Assembly: GCF_900635775.1 (NCBI RefSeq)
Contig: NZ_LR134167.1
Coordinates: 1-64,000 of the forward strand
Length of the DNA stretch: 64,000 nucleotides
Direction of reading: 5' to 3'
From: Avibacterium volantium
GTDB taxonomy: Bacteria; Pseudomonadota; Gammaproteobacteria; Enterobacterales; Pasteurellaceae
The first letter of the stretch is position 1, and each line of letters starts with the position of its first letter. Below the pieces are notes generated by a model. That model worked only from the letters and a program-made list of their open reading frames with translations. It was not told the origin of the DNA and made no database searches. Made by a program: the position numbers and the translations under genes. Shown piece by piece: positions 29,967-39,122 of the stretch.

Positions 29967-30678
29967 GGGGCTGTAGTAGATTAGCAACAATGCTATACTA
30001 CAAAAATGAAGATAACATATTGTAAATTAAAGAAATCTATACAGAAAAAACTGCTTGAATTTTTTGTCGCAGAAGTTACTGCAAGAACGGCAGCAAATTT
30101 GCTAGATATTCAACCGAATACAGCCGCTTTGTTCTACCATAAAATCAGGCTTGTGATTGGCTATCATTTATCCCTTGAAGTTAACGAGATTTTGAGGGGG
30201 AAATTGAACTAGACGAAAGCTATTTTGGTGGTCATCGAAAGGGAAAACGAGGACGAGGAGCGGCTGGAAAAGTTGCTGTTTTTGGGTGACTAAAACGACA
30301 AGGAAAGGTATTTACTGTTGTGGTTGAAAACACCAAGAGTGAAACATTACTCCCTGTTATTAAAAGAAAAATCAAGCCTGATAGCTGGGTTTATACGGAC
30401 ACTTATCGCAGTTATGATGCGCTTGATGTGAGTGAATTTCACCACGAACGAATCAATCATTCCGAGCTATTTGCGGTGAAACAAAATCATATTAATGGCA
30501 TTGAAAATTTTTGGAATCAGGCGAAGCGGATACTGCGAAAATATAATGGAATTAACTGAAAAAACTTTCCTTTATTCTTGAAGGAATGTGAATTTCGGTT
30601 TAACTTTGGGACACCAAAAGAGCAGTTAAAAATATTGCGAAAATGGTGTGAAATTTAGGGCTAATCTACTACAGCCCC
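29967..30678 (+). mobile_element. IS1016-like element with intact ends and target duplication
   Basis: A 712-bp element with perfect 19-bp terminal inverted repeats: GGGGCTGTAGTAGATTAGC at 29967-29985 and its complement at 30660-30678. It is flanked by an exact 8-bp direct repeat, TAAAACTA (29959-29966 and 30679-30686). Size, termini and 8-bp duplication fit the IS1016 group of the IS1595 family. The single transposase gene is broken, so the copy cannot move by itself but could be mobilised by an active relative. It ends 16 bases from the iolB stop. Confidence 0.93.
30006..30658 (+). pseudogene. IS1016-like transposase, frameshifted with two nonsense codons
   Basis: The frame opens MKITYCKLKKSIQKK and runs to about 30190, with RTAANLLDIQPNTAALFYHKI. 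A frameshift near 30190-30200 moves the sequence to the frame reading EGEIELDESYFGG. A TGA follows in KVAVFG-stop-LKRQGK, and a second TGA after KRILRKYNGIN precedes KNFPLFLKECEFRFNFGTP and the true end LRKWCEI. The family DDE-type residues near ELDESYFGG, YTDTYRSY and NGIENFWNQAKR are still visible. Recently inactivated compared with the neighbouring relic. Confidence 0.92.
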
Positions 30679-30694
30679 TAAAACTATATACTCC

Positions 30695-31528
30695 CTATCT
30701 ATGAAACTTATCAACATATTCTTGACTGTTAATCCATTGGTGATCTTTCTCCCAAGTAAACCGCCATTTGCGAACAGGGCCTGCCATAACATTGAGATAA
30801 TAGTTGTTATAACCCGCAATAGTGGCAACTGGGTGATAGCCTTTTGGCACTTGCACTACATCGCCATCATAGACTGCCATACATTCATCTAAGCTTCGGT
30901 CATCGGTATACACTCGTTGCAAGCAGAATCCTTGAGCGGGTTCAAAACGGTGGTAATAGGTTTCTTCTAAATAAGTTTCAGTTTCACTATTTTTTTGATC
31001 ATGTTTATGGCTTGGGAATGAACTGGTGTTTCCCTCATCGGTAAATACTTCCACAACTAATAAGGCATCAGCAGGTTCTGTTTCAGGCAGAATATTATGC
31101 ACAAGTCGTTTATTATTGCCAAATCCACGTTGTTCAACACCCACTTCTGCTGGTGTGATTAAACGTACAGGTAAATTACCTTCACTTGGCGCACGGCACA
31201 CGGCTAATTCTAAATAAGTTTCTGCTTGGATTTCAACTTGGTGATGATGTGGTACATAAAGAGAATAAGGCGGAATACGGTCGAAAGGAGATTGGCGGTT
31301 ACCAATATGTTCGAATATTTGCCCTGCTGTCGAAATAGTGCATTTTCCAGCCAAAACCACAAAACACACTTCGGTATTTTCTGTATCAAAGCTCAAATTT
31401 TGATTAGGCTGTAAGTGATAGCATTCAAACCCAACATATTCCCAATTGGCGCTCTTAGGGGTTACTTTCTGTACTAAACCATTAGGAGCTGGATTTTGTT
31501 TGGCTGACTTTGACAATAAATAGCTCAT
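30695..31528 (-). CDS. iolB: 5-deoxy-glucuronate isomerase
   Basis: IolB converts 5-deoxy-D-glucuronate to 5-dehydro-2-deoxygluconate, the substrate of IolC. The 277-residue bicupin includes SFPSHKHDQ (metal-ligand region) and the typical ending YYLNVMAGPVRKWRFTWEKD. I chose the ATG at 31528, which has AGAGG 5 bases upstream, rather than a GTG two codons earlier. It is divergent from iolA across a regulatory region with repeated operator-like sites. An insertion sequence lies directly downstream. Confidence 0.94.
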   Translation of the reverse strand: MSYLLSKSAKQNPAPNGLVQKVTPKSANWEYVGFECYHLQPNQNLSFDTENTEVCFVVLAGKCTISTAGQIFEHIGNRQSPFDRIPPYSLYVPHHHQVEIQAETYLELAVCRAPSEGNLPVRLITPAEVGVEQRGFGNNKRLVHNILPETEPADALLVVEVFTDEGNTSSFPSHKHDQKNSETETYLEETYYHRFEPAQGFCLQRVYTDDRSLDECMAVYDGDVVQVPKGYHPVATIAGYNNYYLNVMAGPVRKWRFTWEKDHQWINSQEYVDKFHR

Positions 31529-31633
31529 ATTCACCTCTCATTGAATTATTAGGTAGTTTTCACCCAAATCATAGATCAGATACCGGAATGTTGTCAGAAA
31601 AAATTGTCAAATATCCAACGTAGATCACAAAAA

Positions 31634-31649
31634 TGAAATAATTATTTCA
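31634..31649. promoter_or_regulatory. Candidate iol operator, copy 2
   Basis: TGAAATAATTATTTCA, a perfect 16-bp palindrome in the iolB/iolA divergent region, closely related to the sequence near iolC (19756). It overlaps the likely promoter zone of both genes. Confidence 0.6.
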
Positions 31650-31667
31650 TTATTTGGTAAAGTGAAT

Positions 31668-31683
31668 TGAAAAATTTATTTCA
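31668..31683. promoter_or_regulatory. Candidate iol operator, copy 3
   Basis: TGAAAAATTTATTTCA, 34 bases (about three helical turns) from copy 2 and closely similar to it. A weaker relative, TGAATCATTCATTTCA, lies at 31732-31747 just before the iolA ribosome site. Confidence 0.55.
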
Positions 31684-31711
31684 TTATTCTAATCTAGTGT
31701 ACAACTTAAAT

Positions 31712-31726
31712 TTGTGCAAAGCACAA
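31712..31726. promoter_or_regulatory. Inverted repeat TTGTGC-AAA-GCACAA upstream of iolA
   Basis: A perfect 6-bp inverted repeat with a 3-base centre, 43 bases before the iolA start. It could be a second regulator site or an mRNA hairpin in the leader. It does not resemble the TGAAA-type operators next to it. Confidence 0.4.
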
Positions 31727-31769
31727 TCAGATGAATCATTCATTTCACTTTTAGGTTAAGGAGCAAAGA

Positions 31770-33278
31770 ATGGAAACTGTTTTAAATTTTATTAATGGAA
31801 AACTGGTTGAAAGCCAAGGCGAAAAAGTATGGCCAATTTTTAATCCTGCGACAGGAAAACAAATTCGCCAAGTGCGTATGAGTACTGAAGCGGAAGTGCT
31901 GGAAGCTGTTGAGGTGGCACAAAAAGCATTCCCTGAGTGGGCTGCGACTTCGCCATTACGTCGAGCAAGGGTGCTCTTTAAGTTTAAAGAATTATTACAG
32001 CGTGATTGGGATTCATTAGCACGTTTAATCACTGAGGAACATGGTAAAGTTTATTCTGATTCTTGTGGTGAGTTAACTCGTGGTTTGGAAGTGGTTGAAT
32101 TTGCCTGTGGGATTCCGCATTTGCTTAAAGGTGAGTTCTCGGAGCAAGCAGGGCGAGGTATTGATATTCATTCCACAATGCAACCTTTGGGAGTTTGCGT
32201 TGGTATTACGCCATTTAACTTCCCTGCGATGGTGCCAATGTGGATGTTCCCGATTGCACTAGCTTGTGGTAATACCTTTATTTTGAAGCCTGCAAAAACT
32301 GACCCTTCACTTTCTATTCGCCTTGCTGAATTATTAAAAGAAGCAGGCTTGCCAGATGGTGTGTTTAATGTAGTACATGGAGATCGTCATGATAATGAAA
32401 TTTTATTGCGTGAGCCTCGTGTGAAAGCGATAAGTTTTGTGGGCTCAACAACAGCGGCAGAATATGTGCATAAAGTTGGTTCTGAGTATGGTAAACGTGT
32501 ACAAGCACTTGGTGCAGCGAAAAATCACGGTTTGGTAATGCCTGATGTGGATATTAATGCGACCGCAGATGCGTTACTCGGTGCAGCTTTTGGGGCGGCA
32601 GGTGAACGTTGTATGGCATTACCAATTGCAGTAACCATTGACGATGAAACAGCAGATAAATTAGTGGCTGCGCTAAAACCAAAAGTAGAAGCTTTACGTT
32701 ATGGACCAGGTATTCCAAAAGAAAGCGAAAAAGAAATGGATTTTGGACCGCTCATTACGCAGCAACACCTCAACAACGTAACCAAATATATTGATAAAGG
32801 TGTAGAAGAGGGTGCTACTTTAGTCGTGGATGGACGTAATAAAAAACCAGCCGGCTATGAAGAGGGTTTCTTTATCGGAGGTACGTTATTTGATCATGTT
32901 ACTGAGGATATGGTTATTTATAAAGAAGAGATTTTTGGTCCTGTGCTTGGCATTGTTCGTGCGAAAAATTTTGAAGATGCAATGCGTTTAATCAATGACC
33001 ATCAATTTGGTAATGGCGCAGCTATTTTCACTAATAGCGGTGCTGCAGCTCGGGAATTTTCATATCGCGTCCAAGCTGGAATGGTTGGGGTGAATATTCC
33101 AATTCCAGTTCCGATGGCATTCCATTGCTTTGGTGGTTGGAAAGGTTCAGCTTTTGGGGCATTAAATGTGTATGGTCCAGATGGTGTGCGTTTCTACACT
33201 AAAATGAAAACTGTGACAACACGTTGGCCAGAACAAAATATTGATTCTCAAGCAGCATTCAGTATGCCAACCTTATAA
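31770..33278 (+). CDS. iolA: Methylmalonate-semialdehyde dehydrogenase (acylating)
   Basis: IolA/MmsA oxidises malonate semialdehyde to acetyl-CoA and CO2 (or methylmalonate semialdehyde to propionyl-CoA), the last step of inositol degradation. The 502-residue aldehyde dehydrogenase has the catalytic Cys281 in GERCMALPIAV, ITPFNFPAMVPMWMFPIA and the CoA-dependent-type ending NIPIPVPMAFHCFGGWKGS. TTAAGGAGC precedes the ATG. A hairpin separates it from the dehydrogenase gene behind it. Confidence 0.95.
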   Translation: METVLNFINGKLVESQGEKVWPIFNPATGKQIRQVRMSTEAEVLEAVEVAQKAFPEWAATSPLRRARVLFKFKELLQRDWDSLARLITEEHGKVYSDSCGELTRGLEVVEFACGIPHLLKGEFSEQAGRGIDIHSTMQPLGVCVGITPFNFPAMVPMWMFPIALACGNTFILKPAKTDPSLSIRLAELLKEAGLPDGVFNVVHGDRHDNEILLREPRVKAISFVGSTTAAEYVHKVGSEYGKRVQALGAAKNHGLVMPDVDINATADALLGAAFGAAGERCMALPIAVTIDDETADKLVAALKPKVEALRYGPGIPKESEKEMDFGPLITQQHLNNVTKYIDKGVEEGATLVVDGRNKKPAGYEEGFFIGGTLFDHVTEDMVIYKEEIFGPVLGIVRAKNFEDAMRLINDHQFGNGAAIFTNSGAAAREFSYRVQAGMVGVNIPIPVPMAFHCFGGWKGSAFGALNVYGPDGVRFYTKMKTVTTRWPEQNIDSQAAFSMPTL

Positions 33279-33286
33279 TAAAAAAT

Positions 33287-33319
33287 AAAAGAGATTTCTG
33301 TGATGGAAATCTCTTTTTT
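33287..33319 (+). terminator. Terminator or attenuator between iolA and the dehydrogenase gene
   Basis: AAAAGAGATTTC (33287-33298), a 7-base loop and GAAATCTCTTTT (33306-33317), then more T. The perfect 12-bp stem with a T-tail should reduce read-through into the next gene, giving less dehydrogenase than IolA unless anti-termination occurs. Confidence 0.85.
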
Positions 33320-33338
33320 CTTGCGTAAGGAAAAAGAA

Positions 33339-34475
33339 ATGAAAAAAGTAAGAATTGGATTAATTGGCACAGGATATATTGGACGTTGCCATGCTATTGC
33401 TTATGCTCAGGCACCTACGGTTTTTCCGCTAGAGGCGGAGCTAGAATGCGATTACCTAGCTGAAATCACACCTGAGTTAGCTGCTCAAAAAGCTAAAGAG
33501 TTTGGCTTTAAGCGTTCTACAGGAGATTGGCGTGATGTGGTGCAAGATCCCGATATTGATGTAGTAGATATTTGCACCCCAAACTTTTTACATAAAGAAA
33601 TTGCATTAGCTGCAATTGAACAAGGTAAACATGTTTATTCGGAAAAGCCTCTTGCTTTAACTGCCGAAGATGCCAAATTAATGTATCAAGCCGCACAAAA
33701 AGCAGGGGTAAAAACCCTTGTAGGGTTTAATTATATTAAGAACCCAACTACTCAACTTGCGAAAGAAATCATAGAGCGGGGAGAAATTGGAGAGATTGTT
33801 CATTTTTATGGAACGCATAATGAAGATTATCTCGCTGATCCTAATACACCACGAGATTGGCATTGCATTCGTGAAAAAGCAGGGTTAGGGGCGTTAGGCG
33901 ATCTTTCCGCGCATATTATACAAATGTCGCAATATCTTGTAGGTAGCCAAATTCAACGCGTGGTTGGAGATATGGAAACAGTAATAAAAATGCGTCCTAA
34001 CCCGCAAAATTTAAATGAACAGCTTCCTGTTGAAAATGAAGATCAAGCTACCGCAATCGTACGTTTTGCTAACGGTTGTATGGGGACAATTGAAACTTCT
34101 CGAATTGCGTGTGGACGCAAAATGGGACTAAGTTATGTCATCATAGGAACAAAAGGCACAATCAGCTACACGCAAGAAAGAATGGCAGAACTAAAATTGT
34201 ATCTCCACACAGATGAACCAGCACGGCAAGGTTTTAAAACCTTACTGACAGGCCCACACCACCCTGATTATAAGCATTTTTGTGTAAGCGCTGGACATGG
34301 TATTGGTTTCAATGATCAAAAAACGGTGGAAATTCGTGATCTTATTAATGGCATCACAAATAATCAGCCAATGTATCCTGATTTTGAAGAAGGATTTAAG
34401 GTTTCTCGAGTGCTTGATGCAATTGCAATGTCCTGTCAGGAAAAGCGTTGGGTTAATGTGGAGGAGGTAGCTTAA
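33339..34475 (+). CDS. Gfo/Idh/MocA-family sugar or inositol dehydrogenase
   Basis: A 378-residue NAD(P)-dependent oxidoreductase. The N-terminal Rossmann domain shows GLIGTGYIGRCHAIAY, CTPNFLHKEIALAAIEQGKH and the family EKPLA motif. The C-terminal substrate domain has GDLSAHIIQM, with a catalytic-type D/H. I chose the ATG at 33339 (AAGGAAAAAG upstream); an earlier ATG lies inside the terminator hairpin. Genomic context suggests inositol or a related polyol. At 378 residues it is longer than classical IolG (about 340), so it may act on scyllo-inositol, an inosose or another sugar. Confidence 0.85.
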   Translation: MKKVRIGLIGTGYIGRCHAIAYAQAPTVFPLEAELECDYLAEITPELAAQKAKEFGFKRSTGDWRDVVQDPDIDVVDICTPNFLHKEIALAAIEQGKHVYSEKPLALTAEDAKLMYQAAQKAGVKTLVGFNYIKNPTTQLAKEIIERGEIGEIVHFYGTHNEDYLADPNTPRDWHCIREKAGLGALGDLSAHIIQMSQYLVGSQIQRVVGDMETVIKMRPNPQNLNEQLPVENEDQATAIVRFANGCMGTIETSRIACGRKMGLSYVIIGTKGTISYTQERMAELKLYLHTDEPARQGFKTLLTGPHHPDYKHFCVSAGHGIGFNDQKTVEIRDLINGITNNQPMYPDFEEGFKVSRVLDAIAMSCQEKRWVNVEEVA

Positions 34476-34496
34476 TTTCCCGTTAGCTTTAAAAAC

Positions 34497-34527
34497 AAAA
34501 AAACTTGGCAATTATGCCAAGTTTTTA
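34497..34527. terminator. Bidirectional terminator between the dehydrogenase gene and pnuC
   Basis: AAACTTGGCA (34501-34510), loop ATTA and TGCCAAGTTT (34515-34524), with A and T runs on both sides. It separates convergent genes. An uptake signal follows at 34533. Confidence 0.9.
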
Positions 34528-34548
34528 TTTTTAAAGTGCGGTCATTTT

Positions 34549-35229
34549 TTACGAATTTTTCGCTAACTTCGACCAGTTGTAATAGCCGTATAACGAGTTA
34601 AGTAAGTAAGCGCCGAACATTAAATACATTGCTGGGGTGTCAGCCCAGAGAATGATAGAAAGGATATTGATGATAATCCATAAGATCCACTGTTCGCTAT
34701 AACGCAAAATCATCAATAATTGTGCAGCAATAACTAGCACGGTGGTGACGCCATCTAAGCCGATAGAATTGCCGTCTGTTGTTTTTAAAATGCTGATAAA
34801 GGCAATAGAACCCAGTACCACAAGGCTGATTAGGGTGACCCAACCTTTTACGGTAAGAAATTTGGCGATTACTGTTTCGCTTTGTTCTGTGCTGTTACGC
34901 ATATTTTCTTTCCATAAGAAATAACCGATAAATTGCGCAGGAATATAAACATAAAGGGTCGTGGTCATTTCGCCATAAAATTTGTTGTCTAACGACACAT
35001 AGAAATAGCTATAAGCAAAAATCAAACCGAAGAAATAGTTACTGATTTTCCCTTTACCCACAAACACCACGCATAAAATCCCTGAAATCCCTGCGAGCGC
35101 TTCGAGCCAAGACACGGGCGATTGTGCATAGGCGTAAAGCTGTGCAGCAATAAATAAGAAAAGCCAGACAACTTCAAAAGGTTTCCAGCCACCAAAAAAT
35201 TCATTTTTAAGAGTTTGAGAAAAACGCAT
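34549..35229 (-). CDS. pnuC: Nicotinamide riboside transporter PnuC
   Basis: An inner-membrane facilitator for nicotinamide riboside, central to V-factor (NAD) use in Pasteurellaceae. The 226 residues have about seven spans and the family features FGLIFAYSYFYVSLDNKFYGE and the W-rich ending WGILWIIINILS-like region (here QWILWIIINILSIILW). I chose the ATG at 35229 (AAGGA 8 bases upstream). A longer frame opens at a GTG inside an uptake signal. No NadR or riboswitch is evident nearby. Confidence 0.93.
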   Translation of the reverse strand: MRFSQTLKNEFFGGWKPFEVVWLFLFIAAQLYAYAQSPVSWLEALAGISGILCVVFVGKGKISNYFFGLIFAYSYFYVSLDNKFYGEMTTTLYVYIPAQFIGYFLWKENMRNSTEQSETVIAKFLTVKGWVTLISLVVLGSIAFISILKTTDGNSIGLDGVTTVLVIAAQLLMILRYSEQWILWIIINILSIILWADTPAMYLMFGAYLLNSLYGYYNWSKLAKNS

Positions 35230-35475
35230 AACATTATCCTTAATAAGTGAAATAAAAACCTTGCTATTTTTGCACCGCACTTTTTAAAAGTCAAGGATAG
35301 GCTACATTTTTCTTTTTATTCTGTGATTGATGTTGTGTTTTTGTTGTATATATTTTCATTTCTTTTTCACTGTAAGATCGTTAAAATAGCCGCCTTTTTT
35401 CGTAATAAAATCTTCGCTAAATGGCTTGTTATAAGCATACGTCATTTAGCTATAACAATAATAAGAGTAAATTTT

Positions 35476-38370
35476 ATGTCCTTTATAGTTGGTCAGCGTT
35501 GGATTAGTGAAAGTGAAAATGATCTTGGCTTGGGCGTGGTTGCGGAAGTCAATCACCGTACGGTTACGCTAAATTTTCCTGCCGCCGAAGAAATTCGTAT
35601 TTATGCCTTAGATAATGCCCCGTTAGTGCGTGTGGTTTTTCAAGTGGGTGATGAAATTCGTCATAAAGAGGGCTGGCAGGGCAAGGTGCTTGAAGTGTTA
35701 GATCATAATGGGCTGGCGTTCTATTTGGTGCAAAAAGAAGATGGGCAAGAAACCCTACTACAAGAAGCCGATCTCAGTGCGCAAATTGCCTTTAGTAAGC
35801 CGCAGGAGCGTTTATTTGCAGGGCAGATTGATCGCGCAAGCCAATTTGTGCTGCGTTATCGCGCCTTACAACAACGCCAAGCGCAGTATCAATCACCATT
35901 GCGTGGCTTACGCGGCATTCGCGGTGGGTTAATTCCCCATCAATTGCATATTGCCAAAGAAGTGGGACAACGCATTGCGCCGCGAGTGTTGTTAGCTGAC
36001 GAAGTGGGGCTGGGCAAAACCATTGAAGCAGGAATGATCTTGCAGCAACAGTTGTTTGCCGAAAAGGTCGATCGCGTGCTTATTATCGTGCCAGAAACCT
36101 TGCAACATCAATGGCTTGTGGAAATGCTACGCCGTTTTAATTTACATTTTTCCCTTTTTGATGAAGAACGTTGCGCTGATTTTGATGGTCTTGACGGTGG
36201 CGTGGCAACCAATCCATTTAAAACAGAATCCTTAATTATTTGCGCCCTAGATTGGCTGGTGCAAAAGCCTAAACGCGCTGAACAGCTGATGAATGCGGAA
36301 TTTGATTTATTGATTGTCGATGAAGCGCATCATCTTGAATGGTCGGAACAAGCGCCAAGTTTGGCTTATCAAATTGTTGAGCAGTTGGCGAGCCATATTC
36401 CTGCCGTATTATTACTGACGGCAACCCCTGAACAATTAGGGCAAGAAAGCCATTTCGCACGCTTAAAATTGCTCGATCCTGATCGCTTTTATGATTACAG
36501 CGCTTTTGTGCAAGAACAGCAGCATTATCAACCAGTGGCTGAAGCCGTGAATGGATTGTTAAGCGAGCAGCCATTAAGCACGCAAGAAGAAAAACATTTA
36601 GCGGAATTGCTGTCTGATCAAGATACTAGCGGATTATTAGCGGATCTTCATCATAGCGAGAAAAAAGCGCAAGCACGTGAAACCTTAGTGGAAAATCTGC
36701 TCGATCGCCACGGCACCAGTCGTGTGTTATTTCGTAATACTCGCCAAGGCGTGAAAGGCTTCCCATTGCGTCATTATCACGAAATCACTTTGCCAATGCC
36801 AAAGCAATATCGCAATGCGATTGGTGTGCTGAAAATGCTTGGCGAAGTGAAAACCAGCGATTTATTTTACCCCGAGCAGATCTTCCAGAAAATGAACCCT
36901 GATGCCGCTTGGTGGGATTTTGATCCGCGTGTGGAATGGCTGATTGATTTCTTACAATCTTACCGCGAAGAAAAAGTGTTGGTGATTTGTCATCAAGCTA
37001 AAACCGCCATTCAGCTAGAGAAAGCCTTACGCGAAAAAGAAGCCATTCGCAGTGCGGTGTTCCACCAAAAAATGTCCATTGTGGAACGAGATAAAGCGGC
37101 AGCATATTTTGCTCAGCAAGAAGAAGGCGCACAAGTGTTGCTCACCTCAAGCATTGGCTCTGAGGGGCGAAATTTCCAATTCGCCCATCATTTGGTGCTG
37201 TTTAACTTGCCTGATAATCCCGATTTGTTGGAACAGTGCATCGGGCGCTTAGATCGCATCGGGCAAAAACAAGACATCGAGATTTACGCCCCTTGCTTTG
37301 CTGACAGCCCGCAAGTGTTGCTCGCCCAGTGGTATCATCAAGGCTTGAATGCGTTTGAAGAAACCTGTCCGATGGGGGCGACGCTGTTTGAAAAGTGCGG
37401 TGCAAAATTACAACAGTTTTTACAGCAAAATACGGCGGACGACGCGTTTAATGATTTTGTTGCCGAAACTAGAACCGAGCGTGATGCCTTGAAAACCCAG
37501 CTCGATCAAGGGCGAGATCGCTTATTGGAAATCAACTCCAATGGTGGCACGCAAGCCGCTGAGCTTGCCGCAGCCATTGCGGAGCAAGACGGCTCAAGCG
37601 AATTAATCAATTTCACCTTAAATTTATTTGATATTATCGGCGTGGAGCAAGAAGATCTCGGCGAGAAAAGCATTGTTATTCACCCCACAGGCACAATGCT
37701 GGTGCCAGATTTCCCTGGCTTAAAAGAAGAAGGCTTAACGGTAACCTTTGATCGCAATTTAGCCGTGGCGCGCGAAGATGTTGAGTTTCTCACTTGGGAT
37801 CACCCGATGATCCGTAACGGCATTGATTTGATTACTGATGGCGAGATTGGCAAAACTGCCGTATCATTGCTAATCAATAATGAATTGCCTGTGGGATCGC
37901 TGTGGCTGGAACTCATTTACATTGTGGAAGCCCAAGCGCCACGCGGTTTGCAGCTCACTCGCTTCTTACCCCCAACGCCAGTGCGTTTATTAATTGACGG
38001 CAAAGGTCATAATTTAGCGGATAAAGTGGGCTTTGAGCTGCTACAAAAACAGCTTAAACCGATGGCAAAACAAATGGCGAGCAAGGTCATCAAAATGTTG
38101 CGAGCCAATATTGAACAATTATTAAAAGCAGGTGAACGTCAAATTGGCGAACAAGCGCAAAGATTAATTGAACAAGCAGAGCAGCAAGCTGCGCAGCGTT
38201 TGGACAGCGAATTAACCCGCTTGCAGGCGTTAAAACAAGTGAATAAAACCATTCGCCAAGATGAAATTGACGCACTTAGTGCCGAGCGCGAGCAAATTTT
38301 ACAGCACTTGCACAAAGCCACTTGGCGCTTGGATAGCCTGCGTGTGATTATCAGTAATAAGAGTAAATAA
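35476..38370 (+). CDS. rapA: RNA polymerase-associated helicase RapA
   Basis: RapA (HepA) is a Swi2/Snf2 ATPase that recycles stalled RNA polymerase. I chose the ATG at 35476, giving 964 residues (E. coli 968) and the family start [20 protein letters not shown]. The upstream 51 codons look non-coding. Visible are Walker [13 protein letters not shown], the DEAH box [14 protein letters not shown] and the helicase-C motif [11 protein letters not shown]. The rluA ATG overlaps its stop by one base. Confidence 0.96.
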   Translation: MSFIVGQRWISESENDLGLGVVAEVNHRTVTLNFPAAEEIRIYALDNAPLVRVVFQVGDEIRHKEGWQGKVLEVLDHNGLAFYLVQKEDGQETLLQEADLSAQIAFSKPQERLFAGQIDRASQFVLRYRALQQRQAQYQSPLRGLRGIRGGLIPHQLHIAKEVGQRIAPRVLLADEVGLGKTIEAGMILQQQLFAEKVDRVLIIVPETLQHQWLVEMLRRFNLHFSLFDEERCADFDGLDGGVATNPFKTESLIICALDWLVQKPKRAEQLMNAEFDLLIVDEAHHLEWSEQAPSLAYQIVEQLASHIPAVLLLTATPEQLGQESHFARLKLLDPDRFYDYSAFVQEQQHYQPVAEAVNGLLSEQPLSTQEEKHLAELLSDQDTSGLLADLHHSEKKAQARETLVENLLDRHGTSRVLFRNTRQGVKGFPLRHYHEITLPMPKQYRNAIGVLKMLGEVKTSDLFYPEQIFQKMNPDAAWWDFDPRVEWLIDFLQSYREEKVLVICHQAKTAIQLEKALREKEAIRSAVFHQKMSIVERDKAAAYFAQQEEGAQVLLTSSIGSEGRNFQFAHHLVLFNLPDNPDLLEQCIGRLDRIGQKQDIEIYAPCFADSPQVLLAQWYHQGLNAFEETCPMGATLFEKCGAKLQQFLQQNTADDAFNDFVAETRTERDALKTQLDQGRDRLLEINSNGGTQAAELAAAIAEQDGSSELINFTLNLFDIIGVEQEDLGEKSIVIHPTGTMLVPDFPGLKEEGLTVTFDRNLAVAREDVEFLTWDHPMIRNGIDLITDGEIGKTAVSLLINNELPVGSLWLELIYIVEAQAPRGLQLTRFLPPTPVRLLIDGKGHNLADKVGFELLQKQLKPMAKQMASKVIKMLRANIEQLLKAGERQIGEQAQRLIEQAEQQAAQRLDSELTRLQALKQVNKTIRQDEIDALSAEREQILQHLHKATWRLDSLRVIISNKSK

Positions 38371-39029
38371 TGGCATTAATTGATTACAATCCCCCACGCG
38401 AACCTTGGTTAGATGTGATTTATCACGACAACCATATTTTATTGGTAAATAAGCCGAGCGGTTTGCTTTCCGTGCCGGGTAACCAACCGCAATATTACGA
38501 TAGTGCAATGTCGCGCGTAAAAGAAAAATATGGCTTTTGCGAGCCGGCGCATCGCCTTGATATGGCAACCAGTGGGATTTTGCTGTTTGCAATGAGCAAG
38601 CTGGCGGATAAAGAACTCAAGCGCCAGTTTCGCGAGCGTGAGCCGAAGAAATCTTATCAGGCACTCGTTTGGGGGCATTTAGTGCAAGATAGCGGCACGG
38701 TGAATTTGCCGCTGATTTGCGATTGGGAAAATCGTCCTAGACAGAAAATTTGTTTTGAGCGGGGGAAAAGTGCGGTAACAAAATTTGAGGTTTTACAACG
38801 CCTCCCTAATAACAGCACAAGGGTAAAGCTTACCCCAATTACAGGGCGTTCGCACCAATTAAGGCTGCATATGCTTGCCCTCGGACACCCGATTTTAGGC
38901 GATAAGTTTTATGCTCACCCACAAGCGAAAGCGATGTCGCCCCGTTTGTGTTTGCACGCACAATCCTTACAAATTCGCCACCCTTTAACGGGTGAAATAA
39001 TGAATTTTACGGCAGATGTGCCGTTTTAA
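38370..39029 (+). CDS. rluA: Dual-specificity pseudouridine synthase RluA
   Basis: RluA makes pseudouridine at 23S position 746 and tRNA position 32. The 219-residue enzyme has the catalytic motif HRLDMATSGILLF, with the essential Asp, and ends with GRSHQLRLHMLALGHPILGD. It is coupled to rapA by a TAATG overlap, the same pairing as in E. coli. It carries one uptake signal. Confidence 0.97.
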   Translation: MALIDYNPPREPWLDVIYHDNHILLVNKPSGLLSVPGNQPQYYDSAMSRVKEKYGFCEPAHRLDMATSGILLFAMSKLADKELKRQFREREPKKSYQALVWGHLVQDSGTVNLPLICDWENRPRQKICFERGKSAVTKFEVLQRLPNNSTRVKLTPITGRSHQLRLHMLALGHPILGDKFYAHPQAKAMSPRLCLHAQSLQIRHPLTGEIMNFTADVPF

Positions 39030-39122
39030 TTCGTTCTAACCAATCACAGAAATAATGCGGAGAATTGGTGATTTAATGCTACAATTCTCCCCAATTCATT
39101 TTTACCAAATAGTAGAGAAATT

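Noticed and set aside
29252..30005. Possible CRISPR or tRNA in the gap after deoD
   Set aside because: No regularly spaced repeats or cloverleaf; the sequence aligns with a decayed IS1016-like element.
35323..35475. A 51-codon N-terminal extension of RapA
   Set aside because: The hydrophobic extension is absent from the family and MSFIVGQRW at 35476 is the conserved start; the upstream part reads as leader DNA.
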